Origin: Chromobacterium amazonense
GTDB lineage: Bacteria; Pseudomonadota; Gammaproteobacteria; Burkholderiales; Chromobacteriaceae
Length of the DNA stretch: 64,000 bases
NCBI RefSeq assembly: GCF_001855565.1
Contig: NZ_MKCR01000014.1
Span: forward strand, 1 to 64,000
Direction: 5' to 3'
The translations under genes and the position numbers were made by a program. This document shows positions 29,046 through 37,999 of the stretch, piece by piece (position 1 is the first letter of the stretch; each line of letters begins with the position of its first letter). A model generated the notes under the pieces. The model was not told where the DNA came from, made no database searches, and worked only from the letters and a program-made list of their open reading frames with translations.

Positions 29046-31106
29046 ATGAACGCAACCCTGCTGATCGAACTCCTGACCGAGGAGCTGCCGCCCAAGGCCC
29101 TGCCGCGTCTGGCCGCGAGTTTCGCCCAGACCATCACCGAAGAACTGAAGAAGATGCAGTTCGCCGCCGCCGATGCCGAGGCCGTGGTGTACGCCTCGCC
29201 GCGCCGTCTGGCCGTGCAGCTGCCCGGCGTGCTGGCCGTGCAGCCGGACCAGCACATCACGCGCCAGGGCCCGGCCGTGGCCGCCGGCATGAAGGATGGC
29301 CAGCCGACGCCGGCCCTGGCCGGCTTCGCCCGCTCCTGCGGCGTGGAAGTGTCCCAACTGTCCATCGTCAACAACGGCAAGCAGGACGTGTACGCCTACG
29401 CCAGCACCAAGACCGGCGAAGCGCTGTCCGCCGTGCTGGCCGACGTGGTGGCGCTGGCGCTGAAGAAGCTGCCGGCGCCCAAGCTGATGCGCTGGGGCGA
29501 TTCCGACGTGCAATTCGTCCGTCCGGCGCATGGCCTGATCATGCTGCATGGCGACAAGGTCATCGCCGGCGAAGTGCTGGGCCTCAAGAGCGGCAACGCC
29601 ACCCGCGGCCACCGCTTCCTGTCGCAAGGCGAGGTGGCGGTCGCCCACGCCGACGATTACGCGCGCACCCTGCATGAAGCGGGCAAGGTCATCGCCAGCT
29701 TCGCCGCCCGCCGCGAGCTGATCGGCCACAAGCTGGCCGAGGCCGCCGCCCGGCTTGGCGCCACCATTGCCGCGCCGGACGCGCTGTTCGATGAGGTGAC
29801 GGCGCTGGTGGAATGGCCGGTGGTGCTGGAGGCCGGTTTCGAGGCCGAGTTCCTGCAAGTGCCGCAGGAGTGCCTGATCCTGACCATGCAGCAAAACCAG
29901 AAGTATTTCCCGCTGCTGGACCAGAGCGGCAAGCTGATGAACCGCTTCCTGCTGGTGTCCAATATCGCGCCGCAAGACCCGTCTTTCGTGGTCGGCGGCA
30001 ACGAGCGCGTGCTGCGCGCCCGCCTGTCCGACGCCAAGTTCTTCTTCGAGCAGGACAAGAAGCATCGCCTGGACAGCCGCCTGCCGCGTCTGGCCAACGT
30101 GGTGTATCACAACAAGATCGGCACCCAGCTGGAACGTGTGGAGCGCTTGCAGAGCATCGCCGGCGCCATCGCCCATGAACTGGGCGCCGACACCGCGCTG
30201 GCCGCGCGCGCGGCCTACCTGGCCAAGGCTGACCTGGTGACCGACATGGTCGGCGAGTTCCCGGAGCTGCAGGGCATCATGGGCATGTACTATGCCCAGC
30301 ACGACGGCGAACACGCCGAGGTGGCGGCCGCCATCGAGGGGCATTACCACCCGCGTTTCGCCGGCGACACGCTGCCGGCAGGCAAGATCGCCACCGCCGT
30401 GGCGCTGGCGGACAAGCTGGAGACCATCGTCGGCATCTGGGGCATAGGCCTGATCCCGACCGGCGACAAGGACCCGTTCGCGCTGCGCCGCGCCGCGCTG
30501 GGCGTGGTGCGCATGGCTTTGGAAGCCGATCTGGACCTGAAGCAACTGCTGTCCATCGTGGCCGGCGCGTTCCCGGATGGCAAGCTGTCCGCCACGGTGG
30601 CCGACGAGGTGTTCGGCTTCATGATGGACCGCCTGAAGAACTTCCTGGCCGCCGATTACAAGGGCGACGAGATCGACGCCGTGCTGGCGCTGGCCCCGAG
30701 CCGCATCCACGAAGTGCGCGCCGTGCTGGCGGCCGTGGCGCAGTTCAAGGCGCTCCCGGAAGCGGCCGCGCTGGCAGCCGCCAACAAGCGCGTCAACAAC
30801 ATCCTGAAGAAGGCCGAAGGCGGCATTGGCGAGGTCAATCCCGCCCTGCTGCAGGAAGCCGCCGAACAGGCGCTCTACGCCGCGGTGCAGGATCTGGCCC
30901 CGGCGGTGGAAGCCAAGTTCGCCGCCCACGACTTCGCCGGCGCGCTGGCGCAGCTGTCCAGCCTGAAAGCCCCGGTGGACGCCTTCTTCGACGGCGTGAT
31001 GGTGATGGCCGAGGACGTCCAGGTCCGCGCCAACCGCATCGCGCTGCTGGCTCGCCTGGCCGCCTTGTTCAACCGCGTGGCGGACATCTCGCTGCTGGCG
31101 GAGTAA
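29046..31106 (+). CDS. glyS: Glycyl-tRNA synthetase beta subunit
   Basis: A 686-residue beta subunit, which binds tRNA(Gly) and completes the synthetase with GlyQ. It starts MNATLLIELLTEELPPKALP, typical of the family, and contains RRLAVQLPGV, VPQECLILTMQQNQKYFPL and the HD-like YYAQHDGEHAEVAAAI followed by GIGLIPTGDKDPFALRRAA. GAAGAGA lies just before the ATG. The length is normal. A palindromic repeat unit follows immediately after the stop. Confidence 0.97.
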   Translation: MNATLLIELLTEELPPKALPRLAASFAQTITEELKKMQFAAADAEAVVYASPRRLAVQLPGVLAVQPDQHITRQGPAVAAGMKDGQPTPALAGFARSCGVEVSQLSIVNNGKQDVYAYASTKTGEALSAVLADVVALALKKLPAPKLMRWGDSDVQFVRPAHGLIMLHGDKVIAGEVLGLKSGNATRGHRFLSQGEVAVAHADDYARTLHEAGKVIASFAARRELIGHKLAEAAARLGATIAAPDALFDEVTALVEWPVVLEAGFEAEFLQVPQECLILTMQQNQKYFPLLDQSGKLMNRFLLVSNIAPQDPSFVVGGNERVLRARLSDAKFFFEQDKKHRLDSRLPRLANVVYHNKIGTQLERVERLQSIAGAIAHELGADTALAARAAYLAKADLVTDMVGEFPELQGIMGMYYAQHDGEHAEVAAAIEGHYHPRFAGDTLPAGKIATAVALADKLETIVGIWGIGLIPTGDKDPFALRRAALGVVRMALEADLDLKQLLSIVAGAFPDGKLSATVADEVFGFMMDRLKNFLAADYKGDEIDAVLALAPSRIHEVRAVLAAVAQFKALPEAAALAAANKRVNNILKKAEGGIGEVNPALLQEAAEQALYAAVQDLAPAVEAKFAAHDFAGALAQLSSLKAPVDAFFDGVMVMAEDVQVRANRIALLARLAALFNRVADISLLAE

Positions 31107-31108
31107 GC

Positions 31109-31203
31109 GTAGGGCGGAAGCCCGGCCATGCCGGGCGTTCCGCCAAGCCGCCAGTCGGAAAGCATGCAAACGGCGGAACGCCCCAGCGGGGCTTCCGCCC
31201 TAC
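31109..31203. repeat. REP/BIME-like double-hairpin repeat between glyS and gmhB
   Basis: The 95-base unit opens GTAGGGCGGAAGCCC and closes GGGCTTCCGCCCTAC, its exact reverse complement. Each end also folds alone: GCGGAAGCCCGGC with GCCGGGCGTTCCGC on the left, and GGCGGAACGCCCC with GGGGCTTCCGCC on the right. Two inverted hairpin modules with a short spacer is the plan of a bacterial interspersed mosaic element. It begins 3 bases after the glyS stop and ends 15 bases before gmhB. Confidence 0.7.
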
Positions 31204-31217
31204 TCATTGGAGAAAGC

Positions 31218-31757
31218 GTGAAGCTAGTCATTCTGGACCGGGACGGCGTGATCAATCAGGATCGCGACGATTTCGTCAAGAACAGCGTGGAGTGGGTGCC
31301 GATCGAGCATAGCCTGGAAGCCATCGCCAATCTGACCCAGTCGGGCTGGCGCGTGGTGGTGGCCACCAACCAGTCGGGCATCGGCCGCGGCCTGTTCGAC
31401 ATGCACGCCTTGAACGCCATGCACGAGAAAATGCACCGTCTGGTGGGACAGGCGGGCGGCCGCATCGACGCAGTGGTGTTCTGTCCGCACGCGGCGGACC
31501 ATGGCTGCGAATGCCGCAAGCCGCTGCCGGGCATGGTGCTGGAGATCGCCGAGCGCTTCAACGTCAAGCTGGAAGGCTTGCCGCTGATCGGCGACAGCCT
31601 GCGCGATCTGGAAGCGATCGCCGCGGTCGGCGGGCAGCCCATGCTGGTGAAGACCGGCAAGGGCGTCAAGACGCTGGCGGCCGGCAAGCTGCCGGAAAAC
31701 ACTCTGGTGTTCAACGACTTGTACGATGCCGCCGAGCATTTGATCAATCATCATTGA
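31218..31757 (+). CDS. gmhB: D-glycero-beta-D-manno-heptose 1,7-bisphosphate 7-phosphatase
   Basis: A 179-residue HAD phosphatase in ADP-heptose synthesis for the lipopolysaccharide inner core. The HAD motif LDRDGVIN has nucleophile Asp7 and Asp9, and ATNQSGIGRG follows. The zinc loop is CPHAADHGCECRKP, and the motif III/IV region is IGDSLRDLEA. The start is GTG at 31218 with GGAGAA 3-8 bases upstream; a longer reading would run through the repeat. plsC follows after 16 bases. A histidinol-phosphatase-like role is the alternative. Confidence 0.9.
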   Translation: MKLVILDRDGVINQDRDDFVKNSVEWVPIEHSLEAIANLTQSGWRVVVATNQSGIGRGLFDMHALNAMHEKMHRLVGQAGGRIDAVVFCPHAADHGCECRKPLPGMVLEIAERFNVKLEGLPLIGDSLRDLEAIAAVGGQPMLVKTGKGVKTLAAGKLPENTLVFNDLYDAAEHLINHH

Positions 31758-31773
31758 GGCAGATACCGCAAGC

Positions 31774-32550
31774 ATGATCAGTCTTTTGATACGCAATCTG
31801 GTGTACTGGCTGGTGCTCATCGCCATTACGCCGCTGTTTTTCTGTCTGCTGCTGCTGGCCGCGCCGCTGCCGCGCCGCAAGCGCCACGTATTCGGCGTCA
31901 GCTGGGCGATGACCTTGCTGTGGATGCTGGAGCACGTCATCGGCCTGAAATACAAGGTGTTGGGGAGAGAAAACATCCCGACGGAGCCGTCGGTGATCTG
32001 CGCCAAGCATCAATCGGGCTGGGAAACGCTGGCGCTGCAGAAAATCTTCCCGTGGCAGGTGTATGTGGCCAAGCGCGAGCTGGCCTGGATACCGCTGTTC
32101 GGCTGGGGCCTGGTGTTGATGAACCCGATCATGATCAACCGCTCGGACCGCTCCCGCGCCAATCAGCGCCTGCTGGAGCAGGGGCTGGAGCGCAAGCGCC
32201 ACGGCTTTTGGATCACCGTGTTCCCGGAGGGCACCCGCACCAAGCCGGGCCGCATCGGCAAGTACAAGCTGGGCGCGGCGCGCATGGCCAAGCAGTTTGA
32301 CATGCCCATGGTGCCGGTGGCCCATAACGCCGGCGAATTCTGGCCACGCAACGCTTTTCTGAAATATCCGGGCGAGGTCACCGTGGTGGTGGGCCCCGCC
32401 ATCCGTCCGTCCGAAAGCGTCGGCCCAGAATCCATGATGGCCGAAGCCGAAGCCTGGATCGAAGCCCGCCAGCGCGAAATCGGCGGCGTAGGTCCGTTTG
32501 CCGATCCCGATGAAAAACGCCAGCGTCTGGCATCGCCTGCCTCTGCCTGA
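31774..32550 (+). CDS. plsC: 1-acyl-sn-glycerol-3-phosphate acyltransferase family protein
   Basis: A 258-residue membrane acyltransferase that adds the second acyl chain in phosphatidic acid synthesis. A hydrophobic N-terminus (5-30) anchors it. The catalytic motif is KHQSGWET, with His79 and Glu84 in place of the commoner aspartate, a variant often seen in betaproteobacteria. FPEGTRTKPGR carries the glycerol-phosphate-binding EGTR. It follows gmhB closely and overlaps the next gene by 41 bases. Confidence 0.9.
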   Translation: MISLLIRNLVYWLVLIAITPLFFCLLLLAAPLPRRKRHVFGVSWAMTLLWMLEHVIGLKYKVLGRENIPTEPSVICAKHQSGWETLALQKIFPWQVYVAKRELAWIPLFGWGLVLMNPIMINRSDRSRANQRLLEQGLERKRHGFWITVFPEGTRTKPGRIGKYKLGAARMAKQFDMPMVPVAHNAGEFWPRNAFLKYPGEVTVVVGPAIRPSESVGPESMMAEAEAWIEARQREIGGVGPFADPDEKRQRLASPASA

Positions 32551-33220
32551 CGGCGACGTGCCGGTGCTGCTGACGCGGCGGACGCGTCAGAGCATAGGCA
32601 TACGGGTGCGCGACGGCGTGGTCGAGCTGATCGCCGCGCCCGGTGTCAGCCAGGAGCGTCTGCATCAGGTGTTGCGGCAGCGCCACGACTGGATCGTCGG
32701 CCATGTGCTGCGCCAGCGCGGCCAGCTGGCCAAGAGCGAGGATCTGAGCCGGCTGACGCTGCTGGGCGAGGCGCTGGGCTTGCGCCTGGTCGGCGGCGTC
32801 CGCAAGACGGTGCGGCGCGACGGCGACGTCCTGTTGGTGGCCGGCGTGGCCGAGGGCGACGCCGAGGCGCTGAAGGCCGTGTTGGCCAAATATCTGAAAC
32901 GCGAGGCGGCGCTGCTGTTTCCCGGCCGCCTCTCCCTGCTGGCGGCGCGTTGCCGCCGCAAACCGAGCCGATTGCAGCTGTCTTCCGCGCGCACGCGCTG
33001 GGGCAGCTGCAGCGCGGAAGGCGGCATCCGCCTGAATTGGCGGCTGGCGCAGGCCCCGTTGGCCGTGGTCGATTACGTCATCGCCCACGAACTGGCTCAT
33101 CTGGAACACATGAATCACTCGCCGGCGTTCTGGGCGGAGACCGAGCGTCTTTATCCAGGCTGGCGCGAGTCTCGCCGCTGGTTGCGCCAGCATGGCGGCG
33201 AGTTGTTTGCCTTTGGCTGA
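32510..33220 (+). CDS. YgjP/DUF45-family metal-dependent hydrolase
   Basis: A 236-residue protein of the YgjP-like (DUF45) group. The zinc-metalloprotease-type motif [12 protein letters not shown] lies near residue 197, preceded by [17 protein letters not shown], the second hallmark of the family. The substrate is unknown; members are often linked to SprT-like or UTP-hydrolysing activities. ATG at 32510 is the first good start; it overlaps the acyltransferase gene by 41 bases in another frame, so expression is probably coupled. Confidence 0.85.
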   Translation: MKNASVWHRLPLPDGDVPVLLTRRTRQSIGIRVRDGVVELIAAPGVSQERLHQVLRQRHDWIVGHVLRQRGQLAKSEDLSRLTLLGEALGLRLVGGVRKTVRRDGDVLLVAGVAEGDAEALKAVLAKYLKREAALLFPGRLSLLAARCRRKPSRLQLSSARTRWGSCSAEGGIRLNWRLAQAPLAVVDYVIAHELAHLEHMNHSPAFWAETERLYPGWRESRRWLRQHGGELFAFG

Positions 33221-33236
33221 TTTTGAGGATTTTGTC

Positions 33237-33626
33237 ATGAGAATGCTTCACACCATGTTGCGCGTCGGGAACCTTGAACGTTCGATATCGTTCTATCAGG
33301 AAGTACTCGGCATGAAACTGCTGCGCCGTTCCGATTTTCCGGAGGGCCGTTTCACGCTGGCCTTCGTCGGCTATGGCGACGAGGCCGATCACACCGTGCT
33401 GGAGCTGACCCATAACTGGGACACCGAATCCTACGAGCTGGGCAACGGCTACGGCCACATCGCCATCGAAGTGGAAGATGCCTATGCCGCCTGCGACATG
33501 GCGCGTGCCAAGGGCGGCAAAGTCACCCGCGAGGCCGGCCCGATGAAGCACGGCACCACCGTGATTGCCTTCATCGAGGACCCGGACGGTTACAAGATCG
33601 AGTTCATCCAGAAGGGTAGCCGCTAA
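33237..33626 (+). CDS. gloA: Lactoylglutathione lyase (glyoxalase I)
   Basis: A 129-residue glyoxalase I, which converts the methylglyoxal-glutathione adduct to S-lactoylglutathione. It starts [20 protein letters not shown] with metal ligand His5. Metal ligands are also expected in VLELTHNW (Glu), GYGHIAIEV (His) and [11 protein letters not shown] (Glu). The start at 33237 gives the standard length and follows GAGGA. It follows the YgjP gene after 16 bases. A large hairpin with a modest T run lies just downstream. Confidence 0.95.
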   Translation: MRMLHTMLRVGNLERSISFYQEVLGMKLLRRSDFPEGRFTLAFVGYGDEADHTVLELTHNWDTESYELGNGYGHIAIEVEDAYAACDMARAKGGKVTREAGPMKHGTTVIAFIEDPDGYKIEFIQKGSR

Positions 33627-33635
33627 GCGCGGCTG

Positions 33636-33710
33636 ACAAAAATCCTTGCGCCGCCTGGCCGTACTTGCGTATGCGGCCTCAGGCGGCGCGTTTTGCCTCG
33701 GATTTTTGTC
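33636..33710 (+). other. Large stem-loop between gloA and nhaD
   Basis: GACAAAAATCC (33636-33646) pairs with GGATTTTTGTC (33700-33710). Inside, GCGCCGCCT and GGCC pair with GGCC and AGGCGGCGC. The inner stem is followed by GTTTTGCC, so it could end the gloA transcript. It may also be the first domain of the nhaD leader RNA. The two roles cannot be separated by eye. Confidence 0.55.
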
Positions 33711-33811
33711 CGCGACTCCATGTTTTCGCGCGTTTGGCAGGACTTGCGATACGCACAGGCCGGCACCCGGAAGCCCGGCCTGCGCCGACAAGCACAACCG
33801 GGAATGCTCTG

Positions 33812-33832
33812 GCAGCTTCGCGCTGCGTTTTT
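33812..33832 (+). terminator. Terminator-like hairpin in the nhaD leader (possible attenuator)
   Basis: GCAGC and GCTGC pair over TTCGC and are followed by GTTTTT, only 30 bases before the nhaD ATG. A preceding hairpin (CAGGCCGG / CCGGCCTG) and CCGGG-type sequences nearby could form alternative pairings. A terminator in this position points to transcription attenuation of nhaD. Confidence 0.5.
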
Positions 33833-33862
33833 ATCTACGGGCCATGCCCGCGGGAAGGACTG

Positions 33863-35272
33863 ATGAAAAATAAACTGATTACCCTGGCGGGCGCCATGCT
33901 GTTGCCCGCCGTCGCCCAGGCAGCGGATCTGGATGGCGCCTCGCTGAGCCTGGGTTGGGCCGTGCCGTTCGCCGGCATCCTGCTGTCCATCGCCCTGTTT
34001 CCTATGTTGGCGCCCGGCGTGTGGCACCATCATTTCGGCAAGATCACAGCCGGCTGGACCGCCTTGTTCCTGCTGCCGTTCGCCGTGATGTTCGGCCTGG
34101 GGCAAACCGGCGAGCTGGTGCTGCACGCGCTGTTCACCGAATACATTCCCTTCATCGTGCTGCTGTTCGCGCTGTACACCGTGTCCGGCGGCATTCTGGT
34201 GTGGGGCTCCCTGCACGGCTCCCCCAAGCTGAATACCGCCATCCTGGCCATCGGCACCGTGCTGGCTTCCATCATGGGCACCACCGGCGCGGCGATGCTG
34301 CTGATCCGCCCGCTCTTGCGCGCCAACGAGGGCCGCAAGCGCAATGTGCACGTCGTGGTGTTCTTCATCTTCCTAGTGGCCAATGTCGGCGGCGGCCTGA
34401 CGCCGTTGGGCGATCCGCCGCTGTTCCTGGGCTTCCTGAAGGGCGTGACCTTTGGCTGGACCTTCCTGCACATGCTGGCGCCGGTGGCTTTGCTGTCCGC
34501 GCTGCTGCTGACGATCTTCTACTTCCTGGATCGGCACATGTACGCCAAGGAAGCGGCGGAGGGCACGCTGAAGCCGGTGGACACCAGCCATGACAAGCCG
34601 CTCAAGCTCTACGGCAAGCGCAACTTCTGGCTGCTGGCCGGGGTAGTGGGCGCCGTGCTGATGTCCGGCCTGTGGAAGCCCGGCATCACCCTGCACCTGC
34701 CGGGCGCGCATCTGGAGCTGCAAAACCTGCTGCGCGACGGAATCCTGGTGCTGCTGGCCTTCGCCTCCTTGTGGATCACCCCCAAACAAGTGCGCGCCGG
34801 CAACGAGTTCAATTGGCTGCCGATTCTGGAAGTGGGCAAGCTGTTTGCCGGGATTTTCATCACCATCGCGCCGGTGATCGCCATCCTGCGCGCCGGCGAG
34901 CACGGCCAGTTGGCCAGCCTGGTGCACGCGGTGTCCGGGCCGGAAAGCCAGCCGCTGGAGATCATGTACTTCTGGATGACCGGCATCCTGTCCAGCTTCC
35001 TGGACAATGCGCCGACCTATCTGGTGTTCTTCAATCTGGCATCCGGCGACGCCGCCACCATGATGGGCCCGCTGGCCGATACGCTGCTGGCCATTTCGAT
35101 GGGCGCGGTGTTCATGGGCGCGATGACCTATATCGGCAATGCGCCCAACTTCATGGTCAAAGCCATCGCCGAGCACCGCCACGTCAAGATGCCCGGCTTC
35201 TTCGGCTACATGATGTGGTCCGGCGCGGTGCTGCTGCCGTGCTTCGTGCTGCTGACGGTGGTGTTCTTCTAG
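33863..35272 (+). CDS. nhaD: Na+/H+ antiporter NhaD
   Basis: A 469-residue NhaD-type antiporter of the ion-transporter (citrate transporter-like) superfamily that expels sodium or lithium in exchange for protons, mostly at alkaline pH. A cleavable signal-like N-terminus (to VAQAAD) is followed by about 12 membrane helices. Hallmark loops are MGTTGAAMLLIRPLLRAN, NVGGGLTPLGDPPLFLGFLK, GILSSFLDNAPTYLVF and TYIGNAPNFMVKAIAE. AAGGA lies before the ATG. The start at 33863 removes an unrelated N-terminal reading through the leader. It ends at a bidirectional terminator shared with cstA. Confidence 0.95.
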   Translation: MKNKLITLAGAMLLPAVAQAADLDGASLSLGWAVPFAGILLSIALFPMLAPGVWHHHFGKITAGWTALFLLPFAVMFGLGQTGELVLHALFTEYIPFIVLLFALYTVSGGILVWGSLHGSPKLNTAILAIGTVLASIMGTTGAAMLLIRPLLRANEGRKRNVHVVVFFIFLVANVGGGLTPLGDPPLFLGFLKGVTFGWTFLHMLAPVALLSALLLTIFYFLDRHMYAKEAAEGTLKPVDTSHDKPLKLYGKRNFWLLAGVVGAVLMSGLWKPGITLHLPGAHLELQNLLRDGILVLLAFASLWITPKQVRAGNEFNWLPILEVGKLFAGIFITIAPVIAILRAGEHGQLASLVHAVSGPESQPLEIMYFWMTGILSSFLDNAPTYLVFFNLASGDAATMMGPLADTLLAISMGAVFMGAMTYIGNAPNFMVKAIAEHRHVKMPGFFGYMMWSGAVLLPCFVLLTVVFF

Positions 35273-35293
35273 ATCCGCCAGCCAGTGCCAAAC

Positions 35294-35325
35294 AAAAAGC
35301 CCGTCGCGATCGCGACGGGCTTTTT
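35294..35325. terminator. Bidirectional terminator between nhaD and cstA
   Basis: AAAAAGCCCGTCGCG and its exact reverse complement are separated by AT, giving a 15-base-arm palindrome flanked by A and T runs, so it can stop both converging genes. Confidence 0.93.
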
Positions 35326-35340
35326 GCTGGCTGATCTGAA

Positions 35341-37149
35341 TCAGGCTTCAGACAAAGCCGGCTTCAGTTCCGGCTGCGGAGCCGGACGGCTCAGCAGCTG
35401 TTTCCAGCGGCGGCAGGCGGAGATCAGAATCACCAGGCCCAGGACCAGCATCACGATGGAGATGCCGGCATTGAACAGGTTGTAGCCCTTGGCGGCCGGG
35501 TTCAGGTACACGTTTTTGACCATCCAGTAGCCGGCGTAGTTGACGGTGACGTACAGGTAGGCCAGCGGCACCAGGCAGGTCATCATATAGCTGCGCTTGT
35601 GCGACAGGCGCAGGATGATGGTGGCGCCGATGATCAGGCCGATGGAGGCCATCAGCTGGTTGGACACGCCGAACAGCGCCCATACCGAGTTGATGTCCCC
35701 GGAGTTCAGCAGGTATCCCCACATCACGCAGGCCACGACGGAGGCGCCGATGGCGCCGGGCATCCAGTCGGTGCGCTTCAGCGGCGCCCACAGGTCGCCG
35801 ACGAAGTCCTGGATCAGGTAACGGGCGACGCGGGTGCCGGAATCGATGGCGGTGAGGATGAACACGGCCTCGAACATCACCATGAACTGGAAGAAATAGG
35901 ACGCCAGATTGCTGAACCACGGGATGCGGGTGAAGATGTCCGCCATGCCCACCGCCAGCGTCACGGCGCCGCCGGTGCGGCCGTACAGATCGAGGCCGAT
36001 TTCCTCGGACAGCTTGGGCAGATTCACCACGTCCATGCTCAGGGTGTGGAACACGGCCGGCGCGGAGTTGATGGCGAAGTAATCAGCCGGATGCAAGGCG
36101 GTGGCGGCGATCAAGGCCATCACGCCCACCACGCATTCGGCCAGCATGGCGCCGAAGCCCACCGGCAGGATGTCGCTCCACTTGTCGATCTGCTTGGGCG
36201 TGGTGCCGGAGCCGATGAAGGCGTGGAATCCGGAGATCGCGCCGCAGGCGATGGTGATGGAGATGAAGGGCCATACCGGGCCGGACAGCACCGGGCCGCC
36301 GCCGTGGATGAACTGCGTCACCGCCGGGAACTGGATTTGCGGGTTGATGAACACCACGCCGACCACCAACAGGCCGAACACGCCTATCTTCATGAAGCTG
36401 GACAGACAGGCGCGCGGGGTCAGCAGCATCCATACCGGCAGCGCGGTAGCGAAGAAGGCATAGATAGGCAGCAGCAACGACACGGTGGATGCCTTCAGCG
36501 ACAGCCATTCGCCCAGCGCAGTGTGCTGGATGTAAGGGCCGGCGAACACGCAGGCCATGATGGCGGCGATGCCCACATAGCTGGCATTCTTCATGCTTCC
36601 GGTGACGCGCTCCCACAGGCCGACGGCTATGGCGATGGGGATGGTCATGAACACGGCGAAAGCGCCCCACGGGTTGCGCTCCAGCGCGTGCACCACCACC
36701 ATGGACAGGCCGGCCATGGTGATGGTGATGATGAACAGCATGGCCAGGCCGGTGCACCAGCCGGCCAGCGGGCCGAGCTCGGCCTTGGCCACTTCGGACA
36801 AGGACTTGCCGTGGTGCTTCATCGACGCGAACAGCACCACTGTGTCGTGCACCGCGCCGCCGATGACGCAGCCTATCAACAGCCAGATCATGCTGGGCAG
36901 ATAGCCGTACTGGGCTGCCAGCACCGGGCCGACCAGCGGGCCGGCGGCGGCGATGGCGGCGAAGTGGCCGCCGAAGGCCACCCACTTGCTGGTGGGCACG
37001 TAGTCCTTGCCGTCTTTCAGCTCATGGGAAGGGGTGACAGCGCTGTCGTCGACGCCCAGCACCTTGCGCGTGAAGAATACCCCGTACAGGCGGTAGCAGA
37101 TCGCAAGAATGCACAGGCTGCCGATCACAAAAGTCAATGCGTGATCCAT
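35341..37149 (-). CDS. cstA: Carbon starvation protein CstA family transporter (pyruvate/peptide uptake)
   Basis: A 602-residue CstA/BtsT-family membrane protein with about 16 helices. Signatures are HFAAIAAAGPLVGPVLAAQ, GGAVHDTVVLFASMKHHGKS and FHAFIGSGTTPKQI. In E. coli relatives import pyruvate (BtsT, CstA) or peptides. It is about 100 residues shorter than the E. coli proteins, in line with the shorter family form. It lies 130 bases after a LytS/LytTR two-component pair on the same strand, matching the BtsS/BtsR-BtsT pyruvate system in function if not in E. coli gene order. Confidence 0.93.
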   Translation of the reverse strand: MDHALTFVIGSLCILAICYRLYGVFFTRKVLGVDDSAVTPSHELKDGKDYVPTSKWVAFGGHFAAIAAAGPLVGPVLAAQYGYLPSMIWLLIGCVIGGAVHDTVVLFASMKHHGKSLSEVAKAELGPLAGWCTGLAMLFIITITMAGLSMVVVHALERNPWGAFAVFMTIPIAIAVGLWERVTGSMKNASYVGIAAIMACVFAGPYIQHTALGEWLSLKASTVSLLLPIYAFFATALPVWMLLTPRACLSSFMKIGVFGLLVVGVVFINPQIQFPAVTQFIHGGGPVLSGPVWPFISITIACGAISGFHAFIGSGTTPKQIDKWSDILPVGFGAMLAECVVGVMALIAATALHPADYFAINSAPAVFHTLSMDVVNLPKLSEEIGLDLYGRTGGAVTLAVGMADIFTRIPWFSNLASYFFQFMVMFEAVFILTAIDSGTRVARYLIQDFVGDLWAPLKRTDWMPGAIGASVVACVMWGYLLNSGDINSVWALFGVSNQLMASIGLIIGATIILRLSHKRSYMMTCLVPLAYLYVTVNYAGYWMVKNVYLNPAAKGYNLFNAGISIVMLVLGLVILISACRRWKQLLSRPAPQPELKPALSEA

Positions 37150-37221
37150 GATGGTGGCTCCAGTGAAATCGTGGCTTCACCTTACGCCTTTAAAGAAAGA
37201 GCCTGGGGCGCCGGCTGCGTC

Positions 37222-37271
37222 AGCGGCAGCCTGGCGGCGCGAGCGGCGGGAAACCGGGGGCGAGCAGCGGC
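37222..37271 (-). promoter_or_regulatory. Three direct GCCGCT repeats upstream of cstA
   Basis: On the minus strand GCCGCT occurs at 37271-37266, 37247-37242 and 37227-37222, spaced 24 and 20 bases. LytTR-type regulators bind direct repeats about two helical turns apart, and the E. coli BtsR site contains ACCGCT. In GC-rich DNA such a hexamer recurs by chance, so this is only a candidate operator. Confidence 0.25.
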
Positions 37272-37279
37272 GCTGCCTT

Positions 37280-37999
37280 TCAGCCGGGAATCCCCAAGGC
37301 CTCCTTCAGCGGCTTGAGGAAGCGGCGGCTGACCGGCAGCGTGCGGCCGCCTAGGGTGACGATATCGGCCACGCCATTGTCGCCGAGGCGGATTTCGCGG
37401 ATGGCGCGCAGATTGACCAGGTGCTGGCGATGGCAGCGGAACAGGACGCTGCGCTCCTCGAAGGTGCGCAAGGTCAACTCGGTGAAGTGTTCGCGTCCAT
37501 CGGCGGCCTGCACGAACACCCCGCTGACGCGCGAGGACACGAACTCCACTTCGTCCAGCCTGAGCAGGGCGATGCGGTTGACGCCGTGGCAGGGCACCAG
37601 CTCCAGCGGCGCCAGCGGCAGGCCGTCCAGCGCGCGCGGCGCGGCCTCGCGTTGCAGCCGGCCTATGGTCTTGGCCAGCCGCTCGGGGTCCACCGGTTTC
37701 AGCAGGTAATCGAAGGCATGTTCCTCGAAAGCCTGGATGGCGTAGTCGTCGAAGGCGGTGACGAACACCACGCGCGGCATCTTGTCCGGGTCCAGCATGG
37801 CCAGCATTTCCAGGCCGCTGACGCGCGGCATCTGGATGTCCAGAAACACCACGTCGGGCTGCTGGCGGTGGATGAAGGCGATGGCTTCGATGGCGTTGCC
37901 GCATTCGCCGACGATGTCGAAGCCGGCGTGCGCGGCCAGGAGCTGGCGCAGTTCGTCGCGCGCCAGCGGTTCATCGTCCACCAGCAGGGTCTTCAGCAT
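37280..37999 (-). CDS. btsR: LytTR-family response regulator (BtsR/YpdB-like)
   Basis: A 239-residue response regulator. The receiver domain has acidic pocket D8-D9, phosphoacceptor D54 in VFLDIQMP and conserved K101 in YLLKPVD. The LytTR DNA-binding domain covers about 135-237 (FRCHRQHLVNLRAIREIRLG). The start at 37999 overlaps the kinase stop by 7 bases. The pairing with a LytS-type kinase and a CstA transporter makes it a likely regulator of that transporter in response to pyruvate, by analogy with E. coli BtsSR. Confidence 0.9.
   Translation of the reverse strand: MLKTLLVDDEPLARDELRQLLAAHAGFDIVGECGNAIEAIAFIHRQQPDVVFLDIQMPRVSGLEMLAMLDPDKMPRVVFVTAFDDYAIQAFEEHAFDYLLKPVDPERLAKTIGRLQREAAPRALDGLPLAPLELVPCHGVNRIALLRLDEVEFVSSRVSGVFVQAADGREHFTELTLRTFEERSVLFRCHRQHLVNLRAIREIRLGDNGVADIVTLGGRTLPVSRRFLKPLKEALGIPG

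Noticed and set aside
35599..37317. 572-residue plus-strand frame opposite cstA
   Set aside because: Antisense shadow rich in His, Gln and Gly; cstA is unmistakable on the other strand.
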